64,000 bases of DNA from Sphaerochaeta pleomorpha str. Grapes. GTDB taxonomy: Bacteria > Spirochaetota > Spirochaetia > Sphaerochaetales > Sphaerochaetaceae. The DNA is taken from assembly GCF_000236685.1 (NCBI RefSeq), contig NC_016633.1:496001-560000 (forward strand), read 5' to 3'. The notes beneath the pieces are model-generated. The model saw only the letters and a program-made list of their open reading frames with translations, made no database searches and was not told the origin of the DNA. How positions within the stretch are numbered: the stretch's first letter is position 1; each line of letters begins with the position of its first letter. Shown here in pieces: positions 35,708-45,061 of the stretch. The translations under genes and the position numbers were made by a program.

Positions 35708-36865
35708 CTAGTAAAGGTACTGGTTGAGGAATTCCTCGACTTCTGCACGATGTTCAAAGCAATAAGCCCCGTCTTCACCGACAAGCAAGGGTTGCCAAGT
35801 CGCAAAAGGATAATCGATATCTTCCTGGATCGGATTGTTCGGGTTTGCGCTATAGGTACCGCAGTCGGAACCCCAAGGTGAGAAGCCTTCGGCAGAGAAC
35901 AAGTACTCGATAAACAGCTTTGCTGCATTCGGATGCTCTGCAGAGGCACACATCAAGGTGTACAGGCTATAGTAGAAACCGCTGAACGGTTCCATGGTCA
36001 TGCTTGCTTTCAACGCAAGGTTCTTGCTTGTAGCATAGCGGGCCTTGGAATAGACGAAAAGGCCGACCGGAGGATTGATTTTCTTTGCATTCTGTCCCTT
36101 GATACCCACATTCTCTGCAATGGTTGTATCGCTGGTTCCGACGATTAAGTCGTTTTCGAAAATTGCCTTGATCCATTCATACCCTGCATTGGGGGTAGAC
36201 AGGACAATATCCTTTCCATAATACGACTTATATGCCTTTGCAATCTTTGCAGCCCATTCATCGGATGTGCACATGGTAAGGAAGTTTGCGTTTACCCCTT
36301 CCTGGAACGGGTTCTTGAAGTTAAGGGTGCTCGCAAAAGCAGGGTCTGCAAACTGCCAGATATTGGTATAGGGAACAGAGGTGAGGCCTTCGTCATTGTA
36401 AATGAATACTTTGTTTATGGCAAAAGCCTGCAGGGGATTCTGCATCGAGACCGGGATAACATCTTTGAGCGTCGGGGGTACGTAGTTATAGAGATATCCT
36501 GGTGCCAGGAGTTCTCCGACCAACCTTCCTGCATCCTGTGCAAGGACAAAGTCAGCCCCACTTACCTTGGCTTCGGCTTCTTTGGCAACTTTTTCGATCA
36601 ACTCGAAGTCCTTGAGATTCGAGCTAACTACCTCGATACCGTAGAGTTTCGTAAAACCTTCGGCAGCCTTGGCAATTCTACTACTGGTAGCATAGACAAC
36701 GACCTTTCCCTCGGCCTGGGCCCGGGATACCAGCTCTTCATGGGTAATCTCAGGTTCAACAACCGGGGCAGCAACGGCAGCCGGTGTAACTTCCTTGGCT
36801 CCGGTGGCTAGAACTGCTGTGATAGCAAATAAGGAAACCATAAAATACGCAAGCAATCTTTTCAT
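35708..36865 (-). CDS. Periplasmic solute-binding protein, FbpA family
   Basis: 385 residues from the ATG at 36865 (GGAG upstream; a TTG at 36871 is not supported). A signal peptide (about 1-21) lacks a lipobox Cys, and an Ala/Pro/Val-rich linker follows. The mature protein shows the family-1 pattern: GKVVVYATSSRIAKAAEGFTKLYGIEV, then SGADFVLAQDAGRLVGELLAPGYLYNYVPP. The YY near FSGFYYSLYT may be the ligand Tyr pair of FbpA-type iron binders, but the alignment is uncertain. The ligand could be Fe3+, another metal complex or an organophosphonate. It is the first gene of the importer operon. Confidence 0.82.
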   Translation of the reverse strand: MKRLLAYFMVSLFAITAVLATGAKEVTPAAVAAPVVEPEITHEELVSRAQAEGKVVVYATSSRIAKAAEGFTKLYGIEVVSSNLKDFELIEKVAKEAEAKVSGADFVLAQDAGRLVGELLAPGYLYNYVPPTLKDVIPVSMQNPLQAFAINKVFIYNDEGLTSVPYTNIWQFADPAFASTLNFKNPFQEGVNANFLTMCTSDEWAAKIAKAYKSYYGKDIVLSTPNAGYEWIKAIFENDLIVGTSDTTIAENVGIKGQNAKKINPPVGLFVYSKARYATSKNLALKASMTMEPFSGFYYSLYTLMCASAEHPNAAKLFIEYLFSAEGFSPWGSDCGTYSANPNNPIQEDIDYPFATWQPLLVGEDGAYCFEHRAEVEEFLNQYLY

Positions 36866-36905
36866 ATGCAAAACTCCTTTTATTCGTTCTTCTCACCAAG
36901 CACAC

Positions 36906-36914
36906 AGTATACCA
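36906..36914 (-). promoter_or_regulatory. Extended -10 promoter of the FbpABC-like operon
   Basis: The minus strand reads TGG-TATACT (36914-36906), an extended -10, 41 bp upstream of the binding-protein ATG. No clear -35 and no obvious Fur-type palindrome are seen. Confidence 0.5.
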
Positions 36915-37101
36915 TTCATATTTAAGGTTTCGCTATTTATTCTTACCAATGGATTTGAGCTTGGCTGTAACATTTTTTGCATATCTTCCCTTTTTGGGAA
37001 AACAGCTGTATCGGGAAATACTAAAAAAGGAACTGTCTCCAGCATGATTTATATCATACGTTTGAAACAGCCCCTGTTTAGTAGTGGAAGATCAAATGCT
37101 A

Positions 37102-38091
37102 TCAGATAATGACATGCATTTTTTCCTTTATATCTTGAAGGTTCGCATTACCGACAGCGTTCGCTTTCGCAGTCCCACTGATAATAAGGTCCCGTACTTC
37201 ATTACGGTGTTCCTCATAATAATGGCGTTTCTCCCGAATCGGATCGAGCAGGGCATTAAGCGCCCCGTTAAGTAGCTTTTTACAGGCGACACACCCAATG
37301 GCTGCATTTTTACACATTTCCCCGATGTTGGAGACTTCTCCCTGGTTGAACACACAATGGTACTTGTAAACATTACAGATTTCGGGATGTCCCGGAATCT
37401 TTACGGTAATCCTTGCAGGATCGGTCACGGCATTGCGCACCCTCTCCCAGACGGCTTGTGGGGAATCTGAAAGATAAATGGCATTTCCCATGCTCTTGCC
37501 CATCTTTGCATTCCCGTCAAGTCCACTCAAACGGCCCACTTTGCTAAGCTTAACCTGTGGTTCTACAATCGAGGTACCATACAGCTCGTTGAATTTCCGA
37601 ACAATCTTCCTTGCAAGTTCGATATGGGGAACCTGGTCTTCTCCCACCGGTACCAAATCGGCATTGCAGAAGGTAATATCAGCTGTCTGACTGACAGGAT
37701 ATCCCAAAAACCCGTAGGTCAGATCTGCATATCCATAGTTTTTAGCTTCAGTTTTTATAGTCGGGTTATGCCTGAGCTGGTTGACTGTCACAAGCATTGA
37801 GTAAAAAATAGTCAACTCAGCAATGGAACTCACTTGGGACTGCTGGACTATCGTAACCTTCTCAGGGTCGAGACCAACAGAAAGGTTGTCCATGGCAACA
37901 TCATAGATACTGCTGTTTATAAGGGAAGGCTCTGCGAAATGGGTCGTCAAGGCCTGCACATCGGCAAGGAGAATAAATTCATCATATTCATCCTGAAGTT
38001 CGACGCGGCTTTGCAGGGAACCAACATAATGCCCGAGATGTAACTTCCCGGTAGTTCTGTCACCGGTCAGAATCCTTTTCTTGGTATCCAT
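37102..38091 (-). CDS. trpS: Tryptophanyl-tRNA synthetase
   Basis: 329 residues from the ATG at 38091, which has AAGGAG at ideal spacing; the longer frame runs into the FmdB-like gene. The class I HIGH motif is TGKLHLGHYVG and the KMSKS motif is KMGKSMGNAIYL (SK replaced by GK, common in TrpRS). GDRTTG and DQVPHIELAR are further TrpRS features. It is 4 bp downstream of the FmdB-like zinc-ribbon gene, with a 236-bp gap before the importer operon. Confidence 0.95.
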   Translation of the reverse strand: MDTKKRILTGDRTTGKLHLGHYVGSLQSRVELQDEYDEFILLADVQALTTHFAEPSLINSSIYDVAMDNLSVGLDPEKVTIVQQSQVSSIAELTIFYSMLVTVNQLRHNPTIKTEAKNYGYADLTYGFLGYPVSQTADITFCNADLVPVGEDQVPHIELARKIVRKFNELYGTSIVEPQVKLSKVGRLSGLDGNAKMGKSMGNAIYLSDSPQAVWERVRNAVTDPARITVKIPGHPEICNVYKYHCVFNQGEVSNIGEMCKNAAIGCVACKKLLNGALNALLDPIREKRHYYEEHRNEVRDLIISGTAKANAVGNANLQDIKEKMHVII

Positions 38092-38095
38092 TATG

Positions 38096-38308
38096 CTACT
38101 CCTTCTTTGTGTTGCCATTGCTTTTCTGGCTATCGGTGCAATAATACCCTGCCCCACGGAAAATTACCGGTGAAGCACTATAGATACGCTTCATCGTATG
38201 TTCACAGTTACAGGAAGGGCATACAACCGGAGCCTCATGCTCCATGACATTCTGGTGCAATTCTATATGAGAATGGCACATTTCACATTCATATTCGTAT
38301 ATAGGCAT
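38096..38308 (-). CDS. FmdB-family zinc-ribbon protein
   Basis: 70 residues beginning MPIYEYECEMCHSHIEL, with a second pair in CPSCNCEHTMKRIYSASPVIFRGAGYY. The two Cys pairs and the F-x-G-xG-Y ending are typical of the small FmdB regulatory family (about 70-110 residues). A regulatory role is proposed for the family from the amidase operon; the role here is unknown. It is tightly linked to trpS (4 bp) and 13 bp from the lipoprotein gene. Confidence 0.85.
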   Translation of the reverse strand: MPIYEYECEMCHSHIELHQNVMEHEAPVVCPSCNCEHTMKRIYSASPVIFRGAGYYCTDSQKSNGNTKKE

Positions 38309-38321
38309 TTTACCATCTCCT

Positions 38322-39203
38322 TCACATGACCAAACCGGTAATATTTTGTTCCAACATACCCATTTGCTCTTCGGTCAGCGACATACCCTTGATAGTGAGA
38401 AGATCACCCTCTATCAAAAACATCTTCATGAGGTCTGCAATCTTATAGGGAACCTTTTCTTTTTTCAATCTTGCCAGATACCCCGTTCTTACCATCTGAG
38501 ACAAGGTCTGGGCAAGTTTAGGGTTGTCCATGGTGATATAGGCATCAAGCGTATGCATATCCCCATTCTGGTTAATCAATAGCAGTATCTTTTTCATTTG
38601 CTTGACAGCTGCATCGTTCAACCCAAGGCCAAGATCAAAAAAAGTTTCAGGTTCATCCGCATACACTGCAATCGCAACACTTGCCATCCGAAAAGCTGTT
38701 TCATCGTCGATGAACGCAATCTTCTGCCCAATGCTCTCATAGGCATCTGCATAGGAACCATTGGTAAATAGCAATACGTCGTTTTTTGCAGCAGAGAGGC
38801 TGAGGTTCCCATTCTTTTGCGTAAACCAGGAAAGGCCATCGGTATTCTCCTGCATCGATAATGAAGAAGAATACATCATGCCTGTATTTATCAGAAAGCG
38901 AGGGTAATCCCCTTGGACCACCCCATAGGCTTGAAGGTCATTGCCTTGGATTGGAAACTCATCACCAGAGGGAGTGAGCGAGAGGGAAACCCTGTTCGCT
39001 CGCCTGGAAAACTCATCCATACCGGTGAAAGCCGATGCAACCAGGGCTTTCTCAGCCTTTGCATCGATGGTCACCACGATGGAATTGGGTTTTGCCATTC
39101 CCTGAAAATAATAGTACGGCTTCGCTTTCTTGCCCAATGTAGCGCAGGAAGAGAGAAGCAATACTGTCATGCTGGCAATAAAAACAATCCTAACTCTTTT
39201 CAT
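38322..39203 (-). CDS. Lipoprotein of unknown function
   Basis: 293 residues. The N-terminus MKRVRIVFIASMTVLLLSSCATLG is a lipoprotein signal with lipobox LLSSC (Cys at 20). The mature part has alternating beta and helical segments (SIVVTIDAKAEKALVASAFTGMDEF, DVLLFTNGSYADAYESIG) and ends in a hydrophobic LLTIKGMSLTEEQMGMLEQN region. I do not recognise a family. It lies 1 bp after ileS and 13 bp before the FmdB-like gene, so it is probably co-transcribed with them. Confidence 0.7.
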   Translation of the reverse strand: MKRVRIVFIASMTVLLLSSCATLGKKAKPYYYFQGMAKPNSIVVTIDAKAEKALVASAFTGMDEFSRRANRVSLSLTPSGDEFPIQGNDLQAYGVVQGDYPRFLINTGMMYSSSLSMQENTDGLSWFTQKNGNLSLSAAKNDVLLFTNGSYADAYESIGQKIAFIDDETAFRMASVAIAVYADEPETFFDLGLGLNDAAVKQMKKILLLINQNGDMHTLDAYITMDNPKLAQTLSQMVRTGYLARLKKEKVPYKIADLMKMFLIEGDLLTIKGMSLTEEQMGMLEQNITGLVM

Positions 39204-39204
39204 C

Positions 39205-42200
39205 TCAAGCCTTTTTTACCGAAAGCTGAACAGAATGCTCTCCACAATCGATTCCTTCACCGCTGAGTTCTGCCTTGGAAATGGAATTTGCCAGAGTCTC
39301 GTTGGCAATGGTGGAACCATAGTTTGCAAAAACCTTCTCTATTACAGCATCGCCGTTATAGACAAGTTCAATCCTGTCTGATACATCGAAGCCACTTTCC
39401 TTACGGAGATTCTGCACGCTTCTCACGATGTCCCGGGCAATTCCTTCCTCAAGCAGTTCTTCGGTAACCTTCGTATCGAAACCTACGGTCAAAGATCCAT
39501 CGTTAAGAACCTTTACCCCTTCCATTTCGGTACGTTGTACGATTATCTGCTCAGAAGTGATTTCTATTGTCCCCGCACTGTAGGTCACCTGCAGGCTCTT
39601 TCCATCCAGAAGCAGACCGATTGTCGGGCCATCAAGCTCAGCAATCTGCGAGGCCACTTCCTTCATGTGCTTGCCCAAAGAGGAACCGAGCACCTTGAAG
39701 TTTGCCTTTGCGTTGTAACTGACCAATCCGGTTTCGTCCGATTGCAGATGGACTTTCTTTACATTCAATTCTTCTGCAATGATATCTTCCATGGAGGAGA
39801 GGACTTCCCTCTCATCATTCTCACGGTCAACAAGATACAGGGTCTGCAACGGCTGACGAATTTTCAAATTATTGGTCGCACGTACGGCACGTCCCATTGC
39901 AATGGCTTTCTGGGTAAGCGCCATTTGTTTTTCCAACGCAAAGTCACGTTGTCCGCCCTCATAGGTCGGGAACGAGCACAAATGAATACTCTCTTCCATT
40001 CCCTCTGACTTGAGATTCTGGTAAATCTCTTCAGTAGTGAAAGGAATCAGGGGAGCAGCAACCTTGATAAAGGTCATCAGGACCCTATACAACGTGTCAT
40101 AAGCTTCTTTCTTATCCCCATCATTCTCACTGCGCCAGAACCTGCGGCGGCTACGGCGGATATACCAGTTGTTAAGGTCATCAAGGAAAGGCACGAACAG
40201 CGAGCTTGCCCTTTGGATATCATAGGCGTCGAAAGCCTCGGTCACTTCCAGGACAAACCTTTCGCAGCTGCTGATAATCCACTTATCCATAGGATTCGAT
40301 AGTTTCTCATATGCTGTCTCACTTGGCTCATACCCGTCGATATTCGCATAGGTCACGAAGAACGAATAGGCATTCCACAAGGGGATGATCAAGGTTTTGA
40401 GAACGTCTTTGACACTCTCTTCACTGAATTTCAAATCCTCGGCACGGACTACAGCACTGTTCATGAGGGCAAAACGTAGGCTATCGGCACCATATTGGTT
40501 GACGATTTCCATGGGGTCAGTGTAGTTTTTTGCACTCTTGCTCATCTTCTTACCCTCGGCTGTCAACACAATGCCGTTGGTAACACAATGGGTAAAAGCG
40601 GGCTTCTCCCATAGGCCTGCAGCGATTACGGTCAGGGTATAGAACCAACCACGGGTCTGGTCCAACCCTTCGCAAATAAAGTCAGCCGGGAAGTGTTCTT
40701 CAAAGAACTCTTTGTTTTCAAACGGGTAGTGAAGCTGGGCATACGGCATTGAACCTGACTCAAACCAACAGTCTAGGACATCGCTGATTCGTCTCATGGT
40801 GCCTTTTCCGTCCGGACTTGGCCAAGTAAGTTCATCAACGAAATGCTTGTGCAGGTCTGGTACAGAAACGCCACACTTTGCCTCAAGGTCGGCTCTGCTT
40901 CCGATTACCTCAATATAGTCACTGCCATCACATTTCCAGATTGGGATTGGGTTGCCCCAGAAACGGTTGCGGCTGATCGCCCATTCATGGGCATTCTCGA
41001 GCCACTTTCCGAAACGCCCCTCTTTAAGGTGTTCGGGCATCCAGGTGATCTGTTCATTGGCAGCAAGCATTGCTCCCTTGATCTTCTGTACATCTACAAA
41101 CCAGCAGCTCATTGCCCTATAGATCAGCGGCTTATGGGTGCGGTAGCAGAAGGGATAGGAGTGCAGATAGTTTTCCCGTTTAACCAAAAGCCCATGCTCC
41201 TTGAGCCAGGCAATGATATCCTTGTCGGTATCCTTTACGAAGCGGCCCTGGAAATCAGGCACTTCGGAGGTGAAACGGCATTCGTCGTCGATTGGGCATA
41301 CGACAGGAATCCCTGTCCCCTTAAGGACCTGGTAGTCATCTACACCGAATCCACTGGCGGTATGGACAATGCCACATCCGTCCTCAGTCGTTACATAGTC
41401 ACCGGTTACGCAGACAAAGGCACCCTCTTTCGCAAGATTCTCAAAATAGGGGAATAGGGGCTTATAGCGCATTCCTTTATAGAAGGAACCCTTCTGTTCC
41501 TCGACAATCTCAAATAAAGTCTCGTCCTTGTAATAATGGGAAAGACGGGCCTTTCCAAGGATGTAGTAACAATTGTCACTTTTATCCAACACCTTGACAT
41601 AGTCGATATCAGGACCAAATGCAAGTGCAAGGTTTGAAGGAAGCGTCCAGGGCGTGGTCGTCCAGGCCAGGAAAAAGGTATCTTTCATTCCCTCGACTGC
41701 AAACCTGACCGTTACTGCCTGGTCTACGACGTCCTGATACCCACCGAGGTTGACTTCAAAATTGGAAAGGGGGCAACCGAGAGCGGGGCTATAGGGCAAA
41801 ATGTTATATCCCTGGTAGATAAGTCCTTTTTCAAAGAGGGTCTTGAACACCCACCAGATCGATTCCATGTAGTCGGTATCCATGGTGCGGTAGCCGTGGT
41901 CGAAGTCGACCCAACGCCCCATCCTGTTGATGGTATTCTTCCATTCACCTGTATACCTGAGAACAATCGAGCGGCACTGTTCATTGAAATTTGCAATGCC
42001 ATATTCTTCGATGGCCGAAGGGCCGCTGATTCCTAACGTTCTTTCCATTTCATATTCTACGGGAAGTCCGTGGCAATCCCACCCGAAACGGCGGTTTACC
42101 CTCTTGCCTTTCATGGTCTGGTAGCGGGGAATTGCATCCTTGATTGTTCCTGGAACCAGATGACCGAAGTGAGGGAGCCCTGTTGCAAACGGAGGTCCAT

Positions 42201-42333
42201 CATAAAAGACATACTCATTATCAGCAGGTCTTGATTCAATTGATTTAGCAAAAATATTTCCTTCCTGCCAGAAAGACAAAACATTCTCTTCCATCGCAGG
42301 AAAATCAACCTTGGTGGTTACTGGACGAAACAT
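39205..42333 (-). CDS. ileS: Isoleucyl-tRNA synthetase, long archaeal/eukaryotic-like type
   Basis: 1042 residues from the ATG at 42333 (AAGGAG upstream; an in-frame GTG at 42339 is too close). The HIGH motif is FATGLPHFGHLVPG and the KMSKS motif is KKMSKSAKNYTDP. The length, the YDGPPFATGLPHFGH form and the C-terminal domain with KVTEELLEEGIARDIVR rather than a Cys4 zinc finger mark the type 2 IleRS group. That group resembles archaeal and eukaryotic enzymes and is naturally tolerant of mupirocin in other bacteria. It is divergent from the CCA-type nucleotidyltransferase. Confidence 0.95.
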   Translation of the reverse strand: MFRPVTTKVDFPAMEENVLSFWQEGNIFAKSIESRPADNEYVFYDGPPFATGLPHFGHLVPGTIKDAIPRYQTMKGKRVNRRFGWDCHGLPVEYEMERTLGISGPSAIEEYGIANFNEQCRSIVLRYTGEWKNTINRMGRWVDFDHGYRTMDTDYMESIWWVFKTLFEKGLIYQGYNILPYSPALGCPLSNFEVNLGGYQDVVDQAVTVRFAVEGMKDTFFLAWTTTPWTLPSNLALAFGPDIDYVKVLDKSDNCYYILGKARLSHYYKDETLFEIVEEQKGSFYKGMRYKPLFPYFENLAKEGAFVCVTGDYVTTEDGCGIVHTASGFGVDDYQVLKGTGIPVVCPIDDECRFTSEVPDFQGRFVKDTDKDIIAWLKEHGLLVKRENYLHSYPFCYRTHKPLIYRAMSCWFVDVQKIKGAMLAANEQITWMPEHLKEGRFGKWLENAHEWAISRNRFWGNPIPIWKCDGSDYIEVIGSRADLEAKCGVSVPDLHKHFVDELTWPSPDGKGTMRRISDVLDCWFESGSMPYAQLHYPFENKEFFEEHFPADFICEGLDQTRGWFYTLTVIAAGLWEKPAFTHCVTNGIVLTAEGKKMSKSAKNYTDPMEIVNQYGADSLRFALMNSAVVRAEDLKFSEESVKDVLKTLIIPLWNAYSFFVTYANIDGYEPSETAYEKLSNPMDKWIISSCERFVLEVTEAFDAYDIQRASSLFVPFLDDLNNWYIRRSRRRFWRSENDGDKKEAYDTLYRVLMTFIKVAAPLIPFTTEEIYQNLKSEGMEESIHLCSFPTYEGGQRDFALEKQMALTQKAIAMGRAVRATNNLKIRQPLQTLYLVDRENDEREVLSSMEDIIAEELNVKKVHLQSDETGLVSYNAKANFKVLGSSLGKHMKEVASQIAELDGPTIGLLLDGKSLQVTYSAGTIEITSEQIIVQRTEMEGVKVLNDGSLTVGFDTKVTEELLEEGIARDIVRSVQNLRKESGFDVSDRIELVYNGDAVIEKVFANYGSTIANETLANSISKAELSGEGIDCGEHSVQLSVKKA

Positions 42334-42430
42334 ACGCACTCCTTGGATTGGAAGCCTTCGCCGACTTCCGCATTGCTGTTATTCTATTCATAAAAGCGTT
42401 AAATGGCAACCTTTACCATCTTTTTTTCCG

Positions 42431-42459
42431 TTGACCTTTCTTCTTTAGCGCGATAGTGT
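42431..42459 (+). promoter_or_regulatory. Candidate promoter placing transcription start at the ATG of the 42466 gene
   Basis: TTGACC (42431-42436), a 17-bp spacer, and TAGTGT (42454-42459, 3 of 6 matches). The predicted start falls at or next to the ATG at 42466, which has no ribosome binding site. A leaderless transcript is possible. Confidence 0.4.
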
Positions 42460-42465
42460 GGCAGT

Positions 42466-43830
42466 ATGCAGAAATTCCCGGTTTCCAGTTCAATCAAACG
42501 TTTTGCCTCCCGTTTCAAGGACGCAGGTTTCTCGCTGTATATCGTTGGCGGGGCTATCCGCGACTACCTCCTTGGAATTGAAAATGACGACTTCGATTTC
42601 ACTACCGATGCCGAGCCTACCGAGGTAATTTCACTTTTTCACCATGTCATCCCCACAGGGATTGCCCATGGGACGGTAACAGTCATATTCGAGAAGCAGA
42701 AGTTTGAAGTGACTACCTTCCGTAGCGATGGATCCTATGTCGATGGTCGTCATCCTGAGTCAGTTACCTTCATCAGAAACCTTGAGGAAGATTTAAAACG
42801 GCGGGATTTTACCATCAATGCCTTTGCCGCCGACTGCAGCACAGGTGAAATCATCGACTTGCATGATGGGAGAAAAGACCTGAAAAACCAATGTATCAGG
42901 GCTATCGGGGATCCACAGCTTCGTTTCAAGGAAGATGCCTTGAGAATTTTCAGGGGTTGCCGGCTTGCTTCAAAACTCAATTTCTCCATTGAAAAAGAGA
43001 CGCTTGAGGCTATGAGGGATCTCAAAGACAATTTGCTGCTGGTAAGTATGGAACGAATCAGAGACGAACTTTTCAAGATGGTCGAATCAAACCAGCCGAT
43101 AATCGGCCTTACGTATTTGAAGCAGACAAGCATCCTTACCCTTCTCTTCCCTGCCCTTGCAAAAGGAGAGGGGATAGAACAGGGAGGTATGCACCACCAG
43201 GATATCCTGTCCCATAACTTCTCATCTTGCCAGGCGGCTGCTGACATGCATTTCCCCTTGGAAGTACGGCTAGCCGCTTTGTTCCATGACATAGGCAAGA
43301 GTACGACAATTGCCAATAAAAACGGGGTCAACACTTTCTACCAGCATGAAATCGTAGGCCAGAAAGAAACAAAAAAGATTATGTCCCACCTGAAAGCCAG
43401 TAATGAGCAAATCAATACGGTTTCCCTGCTCGTACGTGAGCATATGTTCAGCTATAAAGAAGATTGGACAGACAGTGCAGTGAGGCGTTTTATCAACCGC
43501 GTAGGACTCGCCTACATTCCGTTGCTCTTTCAGCTCAGGCTTGCCGATCAGAAAGCAATCCATGATTCCATAGATATTACCATGGTATCTGAACTCGATG
43601 GCAGGATCCAGAAAATCCTTTCTGCGCATGATGCACTTTCAATCAGGGATTTGGCTATTAACGGAAACGACCTGATGCAAGCGGGAATCCCCAAGGGTCC
43701 CCGCATAGGCCAGCTGTTGAATCTGCTTCTGGAAACCGTATTGGATGACCCGAAGCAGAATAAAAAGGAACAGCTCCTTGCAATAGCGGAAAGCTATCAG
43801 TCGGAGCTGGGGACTACCACACTATCATAG
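42466..43830 (+). CDS. tRNA nucleotidyltransferase (CCA-adding type) with HD domain
   Basis: 454 residues. The head domain reads YIVGGAIRDYLLGIENDDFDF with the DxD pair, then TGIAHGTVTVIFEKQKFEVTTFR, RRDFTINAFAAD and DALRIFRGCRLASKL. The TGIAHGTV form, in place of GKRFKLVH, favours a CCA or CC/A-adding enzyme over a poly(A) polymerase. An HD phosphohydrolase domain follows (LAALFHDIGKSTTI, about 270) and is common in CCA enzymes. It would mature the tRNAs cut by RNase Z. No ribosome binding site is visible. It is convergent with rnc, overlapping by 34 bp. Confidence 0.88.
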   Translation: MQKFPVSSSIKRFASRFKDAGFSLYIVGGAIRDYLLGIENDDFDFTTDAEPTEVISLFHHVIPTGIAHGTVTVIFEKQKFEVTTFRSDGSYVDGRHPESVTFIRNLEEDLKRRDFTINAFAADCSTGEIIDLHDGRKDLKNQCIRAIGDPQLRFKEDALRIFRGCRLASKLNFSIEKETLEAMRDLKDNLLLVSMERIRDELFKMVESNQPIIGLTYLKQTSILTLLFPALAKGEGIEQGGMHHQDILSHNFSSCQAAADMHFPLEVRLAALFHDIGKSTTIANKNGVNTFYQHEIVGQKETKKIMSHLKASNEQINTVSLLVREHMFSYKEDWTDSAVRRFINRVGLAYIPLLFQLRLADQKAIHDSIDITMVSELDGRIQKILSAHDALSIRDLAINGNDLMQAGIPKGPRIGQLLNLLLETVLDDPKQNKKEQLLAIAESYQSELGTTTLS

Positions 43831-44543
43831 GCAAGCTTTGCAGCATTCTGCTCTGCTTCCTTTTTGTTTCTCCCTTTCGCAGGGCCAAAGGATAGGTCAT
43901 TGACCTTTACCTCTACAAAAAAAGTAAAATCATGCTCAGGGCCTGTCTTCTTTACCAATGTATAGGTAGGGCATTTTCTCCAGCGCTTCTGCATATATTC
44001 CTGCAGACTCGTTTTGTAATCCCTATGATAGTCATATTTGAGCACAGCCTGTATCTGAGGCTCCAAGTATTTCATTACAAAATCCTTGGCTGTCTCAAAA
44101 CCACTGTCAAGGTAACAGGCCGCAAACAGTGCTTCCAGGCAATCTGCAAGCAATGCTTTCTTTTCCCTGCCGCCACTGTACTCCTCACCCTTACCGATCA
44201 GAAGATACTGGTCAATATTCAGCCTTCTTGCAACCATTGCCAGGCTGTCTTCGCTGACAACCACGCTTTTGATTTTTGAGAAATCCCCTTCATGTTTTGC
44301 CGGAAGATTTCTGAAAAGCCAATCAGCTACAATAACACCCAGGACACTGTCACCCAAGAACTCAAGTCGTTCATTGTTATCGACAACCTCTGAGGTTTCG
44401 TTGGCAAAGGAACGGTGGGTGAATGCAAGGTTGAGAAGTTGCAAATCCTTGCACACGATACCACTGTTTTCAATAAATACAAGAAGCTCCCGTTCTCTTG
44501 TTTCAGAGATTCCGGGAGCTTTCCCAAAAGCTTGGTCATCCAT
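43797..44543 (-). CDS. rnc: Ribonuclease III
   Basis: 248 residues from the ATG at 44543 (AAGG 10 bp upstream); the TTG at 44552 is too close to that site. The catalytic signature is NNERLEFLGDSVLGVI (about residue 60), with the downstream acidic pair in ADCLEALFAACYLDSGF. A double-stranded RNA-binding domain ends the protein (TSLQEYMQKRW, GPAKGRNKKEAEQNAAKLAY). It processes rRNA precursors and other duplex RNA. It is the last gene after acpP (12-bp gap), a common neighbour pair. Confidence 0.95.
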   Translation of the reverse strand: MDDQAFGKAPGISETRERELLVFIENSGIVCKDLQLLNLAFTHRSFANETSEVVDNNERLEFLGDSVLGVIVADWLFRNLPAKHEGDFSKIKSVVVSEDSLAMVARRLNIDQYLLIGKGEEYSGGREKKALLADCLEALFAACYLDSGFETAKDFVMKYLEPQIQAVLKYDYHRDYKTSLQEYMQKRWRKCPTYTLVKKTGPEHDFTFFVEVKVNDLSFGPAKGRNKKEAEQNAAKLAYDSVVVPSSD

Positions 44544-44555
44544 AGAAGACAAGCC

Positions 44556-44795
44556 TTAGAGCTGGGTTGCGAGAAAGTCTACAGCGTCTTTGACGGTTTC
44601 GAATTCATTTGCTTTCTCGTCAGGAATGGAAACGCCCAATTCCTCTTCGATTGCATAAACCAATTCATATGTATCAAGACTATCTGCTCCCAGATCCTTT
44701 CGGAATGAAGCATCAATAGAAATCTTCGATGGATCAATCTCAAGCTTTTCTGCAATGAGAGCCTTAACTTTCTCGTAAACTTCCTTACTATCCAT
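44556..44795 (-). CDS. acpP: Acyl carrier protein
   Basis: 79 residues, acidic, with the phosphopantetheine site Ser39 in LGADSLDTYELV. It carries acyl chains for fatty acid synthesis. GGAGAAAG precedes the ATG. Neighbours are rpmF upstream (20 bp) and rnc downstream, the usual order without plsX/fab genes between. Confidence 0.97.
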   Translation of the reverse strand: MDSKEVYEKVKALIAEKLEIDPSKISIDASFRKDLGADSLDTYELVYAIEEELGVSIPDEKANEFETVKDAVDFLATQL

Positions 44796-44815
44796 TTCTT
44801 TCTCCTGAACTGCTC

Positions 44816-45001
44816 TTATTTGTCTTGTAAATCAATAACCTGGACACCACGATAGAAGCCACATTTAGGGCATACGCGATGAGGCAGGACCATATTACCA
44901 CAGGTACTACAACGGGAAAGAGTAGGAGCTACCAGACGCATGTTAGCGGCTTTACGAGAAGCCGCACTGGCCTTGGAAGTCTTATATTTGGGTGTTGCCA
45001 T
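44816..45001 (-). CDS. rpmF: Ribosomal protein bL32
   Basis: 61 residues with the basic start ATPKYKTSKASAASRKAA and a complete zinc ribbon CSTCGNMVLPHRVCPKCGFY. This is the Cys4 form, not a zinc-independent paralogue. AGAGGAAATTC precedes the ATG. It lies between coaD (60-bp gap) and acpP. Confidence 0.96.
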   Translation of the reverse strand: MATPKYKTSKASAASRKAANMRLVAPTLSRCSTCGNMVLPHRVCPKCGFYRGVQVIDLQDK

Positions 45002-45061
45002 TTGAATTTCCTCTTACACTACGCAAAATTTTGACACTTAAGCAAGAATAACGGAAAACCC

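Noticed and set aside
42334-42465. T-box leader for ileS
   Set aside because: The gap is only about 130 bp, shared with a divergent gene, with no specifier loop, T-box sequence or terminator.
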